From Rhyacophila brunnea (Eukaryota; Arthropoda; Insecta; Trichoptera; Rhyacophilidae), in NCBI GenBank assembly GCA_022495005.1, contig JAGYXB010001996.1, positions 496,001 through 560,000 of the forward strand: DNA of 64,000 bases, written 5' to 3'. The notes under the pieces were generated by a model. That model was not told the DNA's origin. It did not search any database and worked only from the letters and a program-made list of their open reading frames with translations. This document shows, piece after piece, positions 35,640 to 47,670 of this stretch. Made by a program: the position numbers and the translations under genes. Position 1 is the stretch's first letter. Each line of letters starts with the position of its first letter.

Positions 35640-36557
35640 TAAATAATATAAAGGTTCACTAGTTAAAGCATATTTTAAATAAAGATTTATAATAAAACTG
35701 TATAATATTATATTATACGACTACGCGTTTGCTTCTGTATGTTGTAGATAAGACTTATTTGAAATGTATAAATCAATCATAAATACTGACAAAACGTGGG
35801 ACGGTCGACGCTAAGCGACAAATTCAAGAATAGAATTTCTATAATAATGCATAGGTATTATGCACGCGACCGGCAATAAATTTATTTTTATGACTTATAA
35901 AAAAAATACAAAACAAATTATTCGCAAAATAAATTTATTTTGTTATTATTTTATTACATAGCTTAACATAATTATCTAACTAATTAGGATAGCTAATCCT
36001 CTGCCGTAAATAAATTAATTATTTCTCTGTTTCAAGTTAGTCATTCCTATACTATAAGTTAGTCATTACCCCAGTGGTATGCGCTCAGAAGTAGAGGTGG
36101 GTAGGTACTCCGGAACAACGGATGCCGGCATGTTTCAGCCTTCATTCAGCGATATAAATAAAACTTCACGACTTTTATTGCCGAATGATGAGTTGGTCTT
36201 TTAGCGAACCACAGTGGCGTCTGTCGTAGCACCAAGAGACCCACCATTTGATGGAAATTTAAACAATATTTATTATTATATTAACCCATCCGCATACCTA
36301 CGTGTCGTCAATTATTTATATACATTTCCACATTGTTCGCATAAAAACCGCCCGATTCAGCTGCTTTAAAAAGAGTATTTAAAAAAAATTGAAATGAATA
36401 ATACATAAGATTAAAGCATACGGTGTTATCTATTAAATAATACTTAAATCATTATTTATAATACACAAAAAATGTGCAAAGCACAACGTTTAAAGAGCGA
36501 TGATTATGAATTCAAGTCTCATTCTGTGTAATATTATTTGTTTCTGTGTTCTGTGGT
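35640..36557. other. no feature recognised
   Basis: AT-rich with a slightly more mixed patch at 36070-36240. No repeat or coding signal was recognised. Confidence 0.3.
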
Positions 36558-36565
36558 ATTATTAC

Positions 36566-37232
36566 TAGGGAGCGGATTTATATGCAACAACAAACATGAT
36601 TATATGCATGCACATATGCACTTAAAATCATCGAAATATGCACTAAAACTAAAGAAATATGCAGTTAAAAATTGACATTTTTATAGAAAAATATTGTAAA
36701 TACCTACCCACTTCACCCAATATTACTGAATCACAATAAAAAAAAAACACAAATTATCAATATAAAGTTAATCAATTACAATTTTCAAAATAGTTTGTTT
36801 ACAAGTAGGTTAAAATAATTGAACAAGAAATGAAAAATGTAAATGTAAACTATGGAAACTAAACATAACTTAAAAAAACAAAAACGACACACTTATCTAT
36901 TCCTAAATACTATTTGCTGTTATTTTGTCCGAATTTTTTTTTTTCAATATTCTCTGGCATTAAATTTTCCGCATATCTGTTAGTATTTTGTTTATATGCG
37001 TAAAATGATCTCTCAACGTCCAGAGGTGATTTTTCGATAAAATTATAAATGCAAAAGCCCTACAATATGCATTTATTAATGAAATATGCACTAATATCTC
37101 AAATATGCATTTATATGCACAGTAAAATTTAATTTTTGGATTCTGCGTCGTTCGAAACGGATTTCTGTGCAACTCCCATAGCTGTACATACACCTTAACA
37201 AAACATGCACTAGCATATAAATCCGGGCCCTA
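36566..37232. mobile_element. deleted hAT element, 667 bp, exact 8-bp duplication
   Basis: Termini TAGGGAGCGGATTTATATGC and GCATATAAATCCGGGCCCTA are inverted repeats. Exact 8-bp direct repeats ATTATTAC flank it (36558-36565 and 37233-37240). Many ATATGCA words lie inside both ends (about 36600-36665 and 37065-37115), as expected of subterminal transposase binding sites. A remnant of the transposase C-terminus survives inside. It is a non-autonomous derivative produced by internal deletion. Confidence 0.93.
36915..37035 (-). pseudogene. hAT transposase C-terminal remnant
   Basis: On the minus strand one frame reads SPLDVERSFYAYKQ followed by ENLMPENIEK. The VERSF-YK and L-PENIEK pattern is the end of the dimerisation region typical of BED-type hAT transposases. 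Only about 40 residues remain, and the catalytic acidic residues and zinc finger are gone. Confidence 0.75.
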
Positions 37233-37519
37233 ATTATTACAAATAATATTGTATAAACCCTGAAATGCTCGGTGGGTAAATTGGGTTATTTAAAACTCTA
37301 CTGGACTTGCCCAATATTTTTTTATGAAAATGCTGTGTAGTAAAAAAATACAAAGTCTACATTTTTATAATGTTTCATTGATCCTCAATTATTTACAAAA
37401 TGTCCGGTACCTAAGAAATGATTTTACTCATAAGAGTTTTGTAGGGTCTAATTTAATTACATAATAATATTATGTTGGATATTTCACCATTGTCAGTTAA
37501 TTTCAATCCATTACTGGAC

Positions 37520-37720
37520 GATAGCAAAATTAGGCTCTCTCAACTTTTTTCAGTTCCTTGTTTTTCGCTGCCACGTAATCTTGCCGAACCTTAGCCTTTA
37601 ACTGCATGATGTAGGTACACATTATTTTTCTAATCATTCACATTATTATTATAAATTAACAGTGGCACCTGTGTATAAAAACTATAACTGTTTTGTCAGC
37701 ACGCTTTGTCCACTGCAGAG
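37520..37720 (-). repeat. LINE-A 3' relic, heavily decayed
   Basis: TTTTTCGCTGCCACGTAATC near 37562 and GCACGCTTTGTCCACTG near 37700 follow the order of landmarks in 10935-11215. Coding sequence is no longer readable. Confidence 0.35.
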
Positions 37721-37810
37721 AACTGTACGTTTTTATTAAAATTTCATTCACACAATATAAAGAACAATACAGTGTGTTGCTGACAGGCAACACCACCTAT
37801 ATTAAGGTAG

Positions 37811-37990
37811 GTAATTGATATATTCCACTTAAGTGAGAATAAGTTTAGATGGACGTTATTTTAATAGTTTTTTAAGATAGAGCCTACTAAACTGACTCGG
37901 TGTGCTTCCATGTACTTTAAAAAAAAATTACTCATATATTACCCGTTTTTATGTAAATATTGTTAATACTTATGTTATTGTTATATTATA
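37811..37990 (+). repeat. LINE-E-like fragment, copy 3
   Basis: GATATATTCCACTTAAGTGA, then TAGATGGACGTTATTTTA and GGTGTGCTTCCATGTAC match 6270-6390 in order with moderate divergence. Both ends of the family sequence are lost. Confidence 0.6.
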
Positions 37991-37994
37991 TACT

Positions 37995-38862
37995 ACGGTT
38001 ATTATCGTATATTTCTCATTCTCAACCTTCCTTCAACGGTTTGGGCTTATTGAAAAACTCATTCTCATTTACTCGTAAAGACTGAAGAACCGAGGAAAGC
38101 AGGCATATGTACCCGACGACAGTCCAAGAATGAAATCTAAGACTATTTGTATTTTTGACCTTTAAATTCCCAATAAATAATATAATTCATAATGTTATAT
38201 ATATATACTTGTGATAATAATGATCTGTTATTTTTATTGCAAAATTGTTCATTGATTTTATTGTACATATTTTATGATAGAAATCATGTATTAGAAAGAT
38301 GATAATATATATGATAATTTTGGTCAATTAAATTTTGGTATGAATTAATTATTATTTTAATAGTAAATTTACGAGCCACCTCTTCGCGGCTAATTTATGA
38401 GTTGTCCGAAGAGAGTTCACGGATTTGTTCAACAAAAGATTTTACTTTTGTCCGTTTTATCTTCAGCTAAACTGGTAATGTTACCGCTACTTAAAAATAT
38501 CGACTGCCGACGGAGAATTGATGGCGATGAAACTGATCGCAGCGTTAATTAATCGCACAGTAAATTGGTTGCAAATATTAAATGTGGTTTCGAAAATATT
38601 TTGACGAAACTTTGTGTATTGAATGAGACAAATTGCACTAGTATTAATGAAGAAACATAATACTATATTTAAATCAAATGGGTTCAATATTGAGACGTAT
38701 ATTATATTATAATAACTATTTTTGTTTGTAATTTATAGTACCTACTTATTGGAGAAGTAGGTATGTGTCAACAGAAATTGTATAAATATTTAGTTTAAAA
38801 ACTGTTTATTATCAATTGAAAGAATTTGCTATAATAAAACCGATCTTGTGTATATACTAATG
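37995..38862. other. AT-rich, no feature recognised
   Basis: No coding or repeat signal was recognised. Confidence 0.3.
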
Positions 38863-39035
38863 AACCATTTCTTTTATTCAACTAATAATTCACAAGATTT
38901 CAAAATGTAACATTCCATATATTGAACATAGATAACTAGAAAAAATCTGAGGTGTTTTCAAGTTATGTATGTTCAATATATGGAATGTAACATTCTCAAA
39001 TCATGTGAATTATTCGTTGAACAAAAGAAATGGTT
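38863..39035. repeat. ~170-bp palindrome made of two opposed SINE-B tails
   Basis: The left arm runs from AACCATTTCTTTTATTCAAC to about 38938. The right arm (about 38962-39035, ending GAACAAAAGAAATGGTTT) is its close reverse complement, about 73 bp each. Both arms are the 3' tail of SINE-B (GAATTATTCGTTGAA, ATGTAACATTC, TTCAATATA). The central GAGGTGTTTTCAAGTTATG belongs to the same tail in plus orientation. Confidence 0.8.
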
Positions 39036-39224
39036 TATTAAATATTGTAAGCAAGTTCATTTAGATGTTATAACTAATTATTAGGCGAGAGCCGGACGTC
39101 GGTTAGCAATTAAGGCAATTAATATTCCTTGATTTAAAAACACAAAAACCGATAGTCAAATAATAACGCATTTTAATAAGCATTTCATGCATGACCTACT
39201 AGTTTAAATTATAGTAATTAAATA

Positions 39225-39345
39225 GGAGGCATGTAGTTTAATTGGTTAAAGCATATTGGCGCGATACCAATTGTATTTTTTTCAAATGTTATTTTTCCTA
39301 GTAGATATTATCTGAGGTGTTTTCAAGTTATGTATATAAAATAAT
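39225..39345 (+). repeat. SINE-B partial copy with tRNA-like head
   Basis: ATGTAGTTTAATTGGTTAAA near 39231 is a tRNA A-box-like head. It is followed after about 60 bp by the family's TCTGAGGTGTTTTCAAGTTA. The B-box is not clear and the far tail is missing. Confidence 0.55.
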
Positions 39346-39529
39346 GATTTTAGGATAATTTTACTTTGAAATCGGTCATGTCGTTCAATAAAGAATTAAT
39401 TTGTAATAATAAAAATACGTAAAAAAAATTGTCACCAAATTCCAATTAATACATTGTTTAAATTTATTGTCCTGTGAGAGAAATTCAAAATAAATTATTA
39501 TGGTATGTTTTTGAAAAGTATTTTCTCTG

Positions 39530-39625
39530 TCGATTTGTGTTCTCCCTTACCGCCAGGGTCCATAACCAGACATCGTACATAAATATTGAGCACACTAGTG
39601 TTTTCGATACTTTTATTCGCACAAA
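39530..39625 (-). pseudogene. LINE-D internal fragment
   Basis: CCAGGGTCCATAACCAGACA, TCGTACATAAATATTGAG and CACACTAGTGTTTTCGA match 13325-13390, the region encoding FSIFLYGVESWT on the minus strand. It is about 95 bp long and frameshifted. Confidence 0.6.
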
Positions 39626-39743
39626 TGACCGTATTTGGTAAATATATTATGCAAATTATTCGGTGGGAATACTTTTCTGCGATTTGTTAATCGTCCCGAT
39701 GATGTCGGCCAATTTCGGCTTTCGTATATATATGATTCTGTAT

Positions 39744-40657
39744 CAGTGGCGAAGGATGACTTTTAGAAAGAGGTAGGCTGTGGATATCCAAGAAAAAGAG
39801 CACACTTGTCAGGTATACAAACTGGAAATAAGAAGATAATACGATATGACTACCGATTAATATATACACACTAACGACAATGGCACGCTAAATCTGACGA
39901 TACAAAATTGAGCGAAGAGTTAAAATTTGAAATTATTTATTTTTATAACCATTTACACACATCAAATGTGATTGAATGATATATAATTTTTTTTAATTAT
40001 ATTATTTTTGGACAATATAATTATGCAAAAAGGCTTAGGTCTAGAGCCTACCGTGGTGCACACATTAGAGTAGACGAGGTTGATGTCCGTGATGTAAAGT
40101 CCATACAAAAAAATCTGACATTCATCGCACAATAATCCGATACATACAGTAGTTGAAGAGCGATGGCGCTGTTGCATCTTTTTCAAACCTTTGATAGATT
40201 TTTCTGTATATGTGTCTAATAATATATTTATAAAACATTCGTTTCTATTCTGGCAGAACACACTAACTGGAGAATACTTTTGAGTAATTTGACTTTGAAG
40301 TTGTTAAAATGTTTGAAATGGTCTATCATGTGAGTTTATTAAGTAATCGTAAAAAAAAGGATGACTTTAAAATAAAGACTGTTTATTTATTAAGAAGGTT
40401 TCCAGACGGTAAAGTTTGAAATAAGGAACATTTTGGTATAACTAACTTAATATATCATTTTTTCGAATTAGTGACTTCTGTCAGAACAGTGACGATATAC
40501 GACAGAATTTTTTGATGCCATTGGCAAATTAAATTATTTTTGTAATATAAAATAATTATTTTATTATTTAAATACGTTAATATGCAATTAAAAAATATTT
40601 TTCTTAAGAAAGTAGGCTTTCAATAATATGGAGGCTAGTATGGAGTCATCGCCACTG
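39744..40657. mobile_element. hAT-like element, 914 bp, exact 8-bp duplication
   Basis: The left end CAGTGGCGAAGGATGACTTT is answered by the right end AGTCATCGCCACTG. Farther in, GAAAGAGGTAGGCTG is answered by a GAAAGTAGGCTTTC-type block. The flanks carry identical 8-bp repeats TTCTGTAT (39736-39743 and 40658-40665), so the insertion is relatively recent. The interior has a 99-codon minus frame (39962-40261) that does not look like a transposase. It is probably non-autonomous. Confidence 0.9.
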
Positions 40658-40665
40658 TTCTGTAT

Positions 40666-42298
40666 AAACTAGTAACATGTTAGGTATAGTATTATGATTA
40701 TAATAGGTATATCGGGAATTTGTTACCTGTTATTTTGCGATAATATCACTGTAACTGAATATGATCGATGGGAGAGCTAAAGCAACCCTGACACATGCAT
40801 CAAAAAGTTTACTTTTTATGGATCGATTTCTGAGAAGCACTCTCCTAAGAATTTTATGAATTTATTTGCATGTCAGTTGTTACTTCTATATCGTGACTTA
40901 CAATATCTAGAGAATGTTCCAAGCAATAAAAATACGATAATTCAACTGTTTCATTTTTATTAGACACAACTGATTCAGTTGCATTCGTTTAGTACCCATT
41001 TAAGTTTTATTGGAACCATAACTATAAAGATAATTTTGAATGAATATTAGGTATCGAATTAGGACACCAAAAGAACTAACTTAATAACCCAATATAGTTA
41101 GATAATTACAAGCACGACATAGAAACATACATATTAGAAAAAAAACTTGAAAAAAAAATTATGCCAGGCAAGGACTCAATGGTCGATGTGTGTTACCAAT
41201 TTAGCCACCTGCACTCTACCTAATTATGATGATATTAATTTACAGTCAGGCAATTGAAGTGTTTCTCAAATTTATTGCAATTACAATGCCTTTTTCTAAA
41301 GTTATCTTCTGACGCACGAAAATATTGCGTCTTTGTTGCGCGATCGCAGAATAATATCCTCGTTGCATTCCTACCTTGCTCGTTGCCCTTAATCGCTTAG
41401 TCATGTTTATGCATTTCGCTCATCCGCTTCTTAACCCATTCACCGTATTGCATTAAAGCATTGATATACTACTGGATGAATCATATGCTTCTTAAAATGA
41501 CGCCCGATTTTCAGTGACTCGGCCTTTGTTAAAACTTACTGAGTAAGCCCAACTAGCTTGCATCTTACTCTAACTAATAGTCAGCGCATGACGACTTGCT
41601 CTGTCTGCTTTGCGTTGCATCACCCTTAGGTTCACTATTCCAAGAACGCAAATTTAGTTTTACAGCCAGGGCAATACGGGTGAAATTCGGGAATCCATGT
41701 TAACGGTCTTAACGCATTATACCTACAAAGAAAAGACGATATTCGTAATATCTTTTGTGGTACATTTTTAAAATGACACTTGTATGGGAACTGCTCATCT
41801 AGTAGTATATCAATGCATTAAAGTTTCGTTATTTTTATAAATAAAATAAAAACTATTTTAAGACACTACCGATAAAATTCACGTAAAATACACCGACTTT
41901 ATCGAAATAGATACCTACCTACCGATCTATATTGGTATTCAAATCGACGCGTTGCTTAAGTAAGAATATTGTTGCCCTATATTGCTTAGCTTATGATATA
42001 AACAATAGTATTGTTAATCTCATCGACAAGAATGTTGATTGAATGATGGCACTGCCACCCAGTATTTTTTCTATTTTAGAATATTTAGATAAACAATCAC
42101 AAAATATGCGTACGGCTACGTACAAAAGAATCATTTGCACATGCTACCAATTTATTCACGTATGTACCAATTCAACCGCAATAAAGAGTTAAAGAATCGA
42201 TATAAAGTAGGTATTGTAAAACAAAAATATCATATGAGTACCTACCTCTAGTTATAATACATACTTTATGGATATTTTATTTTAACATCATATACATA
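40666..42298. other. no assigned feature
   Basis: Less AT-rich around 41330-41650. A minus-strand tRNA-like head (GGTGGCTAAATTGGTAACAC near 41200) hints at another SINE, without a convincing B-box. Nothing else was recognised. Confidence 0.3.
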
Positions 42299-42306
42299 CT
42301 AAGTAC

Positions 42307-43079
42307 CAGTAGCGACGGGTGGAGGTAGGTTGTTAAGATTCGACAAAAATTGTGCACACGAAACTTTGTCAGTCAAACGTATATTTTGTTTTTATTGAAC
42401 TAAGACGACAATGTGGAGATAGTGTTTGTTAATTTATGAAATTCAATTAAACCTTGCCTAATTCAATTCATAGTAGATAATAGTCAAAAAATATTCGTTA
42501 ATCTATAAAATATCTAAAATTATGCCATTAAAGTATATATATAACTTTATATATTTTATAGATGGAAGACTATTTTTTATCAATTATGGTTTGATTTAGG
42601 CAGAGATTAATGAATTTTAAAAAACTAACCAACATCTGTAGTATTATGTTTTTTTAATTTAACGAAAACAAATAAACTATTTATTTTATTCAACGAATAA
42701 TTCACAAGATTTAAGAATGTACCATTCTGATTAACATACATAATTTTGAAAAACACTTTCTGAGAAAATATTATTATAACCAATAGAAAAAATCTTTTTG
42801 AAAAAAGTAAGCCACCCCGGCAGGGAATCGAACCCTGCATCTCCTGAGTTTACTCCCAGTTCGTTGCATTTACCTCTGTGATACAAGGCGACGTACTAAT
42901 TGCGACAAATTTTAATTATTGGCCTTTTTTAATACAATGTAATGTAATTTAAAAACCAAACCAGCGTCATCTGCAAATTGTAGTCTTAGTTCAATGAATA
43001 TAAATAAGTATGACTGACAAATTTTAGTGTATACTATTTATATTGAATCTTTACAGCTTATCCCCACCCTTCGTCACTG
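42307..43079. mobile_element. hAT-type MITE H3, 773 bp, split by a SINE
   Basis: The left end CAGTAGCGACGGGTGGAGGT continues as GTTAAGATTCGAC and ACTTTGTCAGTC. The right end reads the same in reverse complement: GACTGACAAATTTTAGTG, GAATCTTTACAGC, CCCACCCTTCGTCACTG. Flanking repeats CTAAGTAC (42299-42306) and CGAAGTAC (43080-43087) differ at one base. A minus-strand SINE-B (42668-42916) sits inside. Relatives are at 23232, 50195 and 61785. Confidence 0.9.
42668..42916 (-). repeat. SINE-B, best-kept tRNA-like head, minus strand
   Basis: On the minus strand it starts AAATTTGTCGCAATTAGTAC. It carries GGTTCGATTCCCTGCCGGGG, a near-perfect tRNA B-box with its stem, and ends with the tail GAATTATTCGTTGAATAAAA. 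The head is close to a tRNA T-arm, but the remaining arms do not fold into a standard tRNA, so I call it a SINE rather than a tRNA gene. Confidence 0.85.
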
Positions 43080-43087
43080 CGAAGTAC

Positions 43088-44986
43088 TTACATTGAGAAA
43101 CAAAGTTAATTACTATTTGTTAGATAATCTATGCAGAATTAATCGTGTTTTTAAACCGGGTTATAACGAAATTCAATCAACAATCTTCCATACATATACA
43201 TTTTTATGATTCAATTAACTCGTAAATTGTATGAATAGCAATTAATATCATCGAGGCATCGAGAAACCACACATTTTCTGTCGTCATAAATCTGACCACC
43301 GAATATTTTTGCTGACGGACATTTTTAATGTTTACATATCATTACTTTTTATATGAAAAAGTGTTGCCATGACAACCATTAAACAGTGACGGCTTCCGTT
43401 GGACGAGAACTTCCGCCCCCCGGGATCGGACCGGTTATTTTAAACCTAAAATAACCAGCTTTAACTTATTATTTTTTTCTTTCTCTGATATTTTCTGTAT
43501 GTATAAAAAAATATAGTTAAAGGGTAGTAAGTAGTGATAAGCGACATCCAGTGTTTGAATTACGAAACATGAAATAATGTAACGCCAGTTTTTTGTAATA
43601 ATATCTGAATTCCTGTATTTAATAAAAAATATCATGCGAATTTATTCTAAGCTAGCGACATCCACGACTTTATCTGCAGGATAAATATATTTATTAGATT
43701 TTTTAATCAACTAGATCGACCAGGGTTGGATCTAAGCGCGTGTTCTTCTACTCACATCTGAGCTAGAGACCGAAAAGTTTAACGTGAATCTTCGCGGCGG
43801 CGCACGTATTGTTTTCGATTTAGAAGTATTGTGAGAGTATTGCCGGGATTGGAAGATATTATTTCCCACTTCCTTAAATATATATATGTATTTCCGCAAA
43901 TTTCAAATACAATGATATACTTATACAATTTTTCCCAATAACTTGGGATAAATTTTATATGGCAACATTAATATTTCAAGTGTGTTTTGTACCCGTCATC
44001 GCGGGAACTCTTTCAATAACGTTGTTGAAGGGCCGAATAAGCATATTTAGTCGTTTTTATTCTTCACAGTAGGAGTTAAGATGACTTATAATCTTCTTGC
44101 TATCACTTTTCAAAACCTTTGCCATTATTAACACGTCTAAATGACTGATCAGATACCACGCACTTATAAGAAACGTCAAATGTTTTCAAGGTGAGGGGAA
44201 TGGATACTGAAACGTGAGAGGAGAGGAGTCTATTTTTTCAAGCCACTGCACATCAACTTAAACTTTTCGCATTCTAACCACTCATCTCCGATATCTGACC
44301 ACTTTACTTAGAGAGCTTTCATATTAACTTCAGTACATTTTCAGATATCGAGATTAATACCAGCAATAGAAGCTTATACGGTTTGACAGTTTTAGCAATA
44401 TTAGACCAATAGTTTTAATATCGCAATAGTTAGATACAAATTTCTTCAATTACAATTATATACTTAATTTTTATTCTACATGAATAATTTTTGAATAAAT
44501 AAAAAATATTCCTGTAGAAGATACTGCAACAGATACACTAGGGTTAAAAGAGAAGCCAGTATATTATACTTATTAGATGCGCAGGAAATATTAATAAGAA
44601 GAAAAATAATTTACAATCACGCATTTAAGTGCCAGCAATTAAAACGATTCTCAATAATAAAATATTTATGAATAATTCAAATGGCAACCCAGATTATTTC
44701 GCGATGAAAAAAAAAGATACACTCTTATAAATAAGTATTGATTTTTATTCAAATACATTTACAGCTTATTATTAATGATTAAATAAATAATTAGGTAATT
44801 ATATGTTATGTTGATGGTCATAGTTGCAAAATCAGTAATTTATAATGAGATTTTGTTCTTTAAAGCCGAAATGCAAAGAATATCGTGAAACGTAAAAACA
44901 CATGCATACATATACCAAAATAAAAATCTCCGCAACGAAAATCTTAATTTGCAAAGCATCATCGCATTCAAGTGTTGCCATTTTTT
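43088..44986. other. no feature recognised
   Basis: AT-rich, with a small GC-rich patch at 43390-43435 (GCCCCCCGGGATCGGACCGG) and a mixed patch near 43730-43830. No gene or repeat family was recognised. Confidence 0.3.
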
Positions 44987-45525
44987 ACAACGTTTTTATT
45001 AGGTCGTATTCATATTTGTCCGGTGGTTGTTTATCCGGTACAAATCTTGCAATCAATTTTCAACTAACTTCCCGACTAGCTAGATATTTGAAACTTTTAG
45101 AATATATCAGAACACGATGCCAATGCATTCTTTTAATACTTTTAGCCATCTTTAAGTAGAATCGAATTCATTTTCAGCTAATTCTGTTTTGTATGAAAAG
45201 TTATTTCGGAAGAAATCCGCAATTTAATCCACTATTATTGGTTGCTAGGGGTCTGGGTCTAGCAACTAAATTATTAATTTTAATTAATGCGTTACTATGG
45301 AAATAAATATCAAATGTCAAAATGATATTTCAGTATTATTTCTATCAAGTACAAATATTTTTGAACGTAATAGCTAGTCAAGTCAAGTTTATATGATTCA
45401 ACAGAAAATTTAAAAACGTTGTAAGTATATAAAAAGTTATTTTTATCTCGTAATTATTAAAACTCAATTTCCCGAAAATGAATAAAATACTTTTTGATTG
45501 TCGTAGAATGGTAAATGTATAAAAA
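44987..45525 (+). repeat. R45 repeat, copy 1 (inverted partner at 50575-51075)
   Basis: This starts ACAACGTTTTTATTAGGTCG and includes TTTGTCCGGTGG, GACTAGCTAGATATTTGAAA, CGATGCCAATGCATTC and CTAGTCAAGTCAAGTTTATA. The reverse complement of 50575-51075 follows it throughout at moderate divergence. The outer ends of the two copies coincide exactly at ACAACG; the inner ends fade gradually. No coding sequence was recognised. Confidence 0.85.
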
Positions 45526-45600
45526 CTTCACAATATTTATTTAAGAAAATAAAACATCGTGTGTATAACAAATCTAAATTCAAGACGTTCACAACATGAG
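45526..45600 (-). repeat. LINE-E-like 3' fragment, minus strand
   Basis: The minus strand reads ATGTTGTGAACGTCTTGAAT, then TTAGATTTGTTATACACA and TAAATAAATATTGTGAAG. This parallels 35536-35600 and 56938-57003. Confidence 0.55.
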
Positions 45601-45847
45601 ACTTGAATAATCATTATAAACGAACATGTAGTTTATAATGTCATCTTTCTTCATGATGGCTTTACCAATAGTCAACTAAATAAATTGACATATTGCGGAT
45701 ACAATATACCTACAGTGTCTGAGTTATTATTGGAAGTTAGTTACGTAGGTATTATTTGGCTGAGTTAAAAGAATATCAACTTTTACATGTAATATGATAA
45801 ATCGAACTGCAGTGGTAAATGAAGTATCAAATACTAACATTATTTAA

Positions 45848-45985
45848 GGGGGGACATGCTCAGCGAAGGTCAAAATGGAGCTTTTGTTCTATTTTCAAAG
45901 CACGATCCTGGACATACCTTAAACGTTGTAGATAATTTATTTATATAATTTTGAAGCCTTATCATCCTTTATATTTATTTTAAAC
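45848..45985 (+). repeat. dispersed repeat R46, copy 1
   Basis: GTCAAAATGGAGCTTTTGTT, TGGACATACCTTAAACG, GTAGATAATTTATTTATA and ATTTTGAAGCCTTAT match 61480-61600 in order, with only a few changes. In the other copy a (TTAGG)-like hairpin follows shortly after. Here it does not, but a related hairpin arm lies at 47671. Confidence 0.75.
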
Positions 45986-46019
45986 ATTTGATGACTGCAT
46001 AAAGTATTTTTATTACATA

Positions 46020-47160
46020 AAATAGTATTCTTTTAAACCTCTCGCTCTAATGTTTTAGAATATAGTCATATTTCAGTACATAAATGTGCAGTGGTGTTAA
46101 GATTTTTACATTTATTAATTTTTAAACGCATTTATAAAACCATCAGTATAATTTATGTCGACATTATTATAGTGAAATATTTACGATAAAAAATTATATT
46201 GATAATAATCTGTGATCCCAAATTTGACAAGAATTAGGCATTTTATTATTCAAAAAATGGGCAAGATTAACACATTTGAAGATAATTCTAAAGATGCTAA
46301 TTATAAGCTATATCTTTGACCATTCAAGTGTGATAAGTATCCTACGAATAATGATTGCTTTATAATAATTATTGACCTAAGAATAAGGTAGTGTTTTTTT
46401 TGAAATACGCCATTTCTTTTGGCATTCCCCAGTGGTTAAGCTACAACATACGGCTGTAGCCATAAATTGATAAACTATAATTAAAGTAGGGAGTAAAATG
46501 ATGTTAACGCGCGTGTTTGAACATGTACCTAACCGTATTTCGTATTAACACGTGGCTACAACTTCCTGACGTGTCATTCATATTTTCAGTAGATACCCAA
46601 TAATAATATTATTAATAATAACTTATATAGCATGCAGCATTCTCCTTAACGGTGTACTCTTGGCTAGATAGTGAAACATTTTGTCTGTTAACACACTCGA
46701 GGCCGGAAACCGCTTTGAATTAATTTAAATTAATTTGAATAAGTTACCAATTAGCTCGCGAATGCGATGATATTCAATTATGAATATTTAAAATAATAAC
46801 ACCGTTTCGAATATTCATTGAGACTGAGATTTGCATTTACAAATTATATCCACTACAGGAAAACATTTTTTATGTTTTGTAATTTGGCAGTAGAGTAATA
46901 ATAGTTTAATGAATACCTTAAAATCTAAGTAACGGATCATTGGTAGTTGAATTTACCATTATAATAATTATTTCACCGATCATTTCCATCTTCGTCTTAT
47001 TAACCCCCAAATAAGGATGCCTGGTAATTAATATTAATAGTTAACGATTATATACGGTAATATATTCTATCAATCATACATTTTTTTTAATTATTAATAA
47101 CCATGTCCTTGCTTTTTCATACAGGGTGGTTATAAGTAATTTTGGACAATCACATAAATA
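46020..47160. other. no assigned feature
   Basis: A tRNA-like head (CCCAGTGGTTAAGCTACAAC) occurs near 46426-46446 without a B-box. The rest is AT-rich and unassigned. Confidence 0.3.
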
Positions 47161-47161
47161 T

Positions 47162-47240
47162 TGTATCCTCACCGGGAATCGAACCCAGAACTCTCAGGCC
47201 AGTACCTGTCATTATTAAGTGGTTGCGCTTTTTGCAGTGG
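47162..47240 (-). repeat. tRNA-derived head (SINE or tRNA pseudogene)
   Basis: On the minus strand GTTCTGGGTTCGATTCCCGG is a perfect tRNA B-box with T-arm pairing. Upstream, CGCAACCACTTAATAATGAC and GGTACTGGCC only loosely resemble a D-arm. The acceptor stem does not pair well. It is probably the head of an uncharacterised SINE. Confidence 0.55.
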
Positions 47241-47249
47241 ATTCTAATT

Positions 47250-47300
47250 TTAAAGATGCTTGTGGATTACGGATCTAGAGGTGGAGGGGGGGTATTAAAC
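47250..47300 (+). repeat. short dispersed repeat, second copy
   Basis: AGATGCTTGTGGATTACGGA followed by a G-rich run matches 34556-34595. It directly follows the tRNA-like head just upstream, on the other strand. Confidence 0.5.
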
Positions 47301-47670
47301 AGGATGCGTATAAATACATAAGTACATACTTACAGCAGAATACCTACCAATACAGTATTTGGAAAAAAGTTTTCTTATATTTAGGTACAATTGAATAGAA
47401 CGGAAATATGTGAATTACAATAATGAAGGTATATTCAATCAAAACCTTACATTCATTATATAGGAGTGACATATTTTAACTCTTGGGAGGCCTCCTTTAA
47501 AATTTCTCACGGAACGGTTGCGTCGAGTTGCGTTAGGGAAACATGCTTCTGTTTAAAAGTAATGATACCAACAACTAAGTAACTCGCCTGCCTACACTGC
47601 CCTAATCTGACTTATTCCATTAAAAAATAAGGTTCTTGTCGGCTTATTTAAGGGAAGCCAGCGGCAAACA

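Noticed and set aside
42810..42900. tRNA gene suggested by a perfect GGTTCGATTCCC B-box
   Set aside because: The rest does not fold into a cloverleaf, and the same head with an identical tail recurs at other sites, so it is a SINE.
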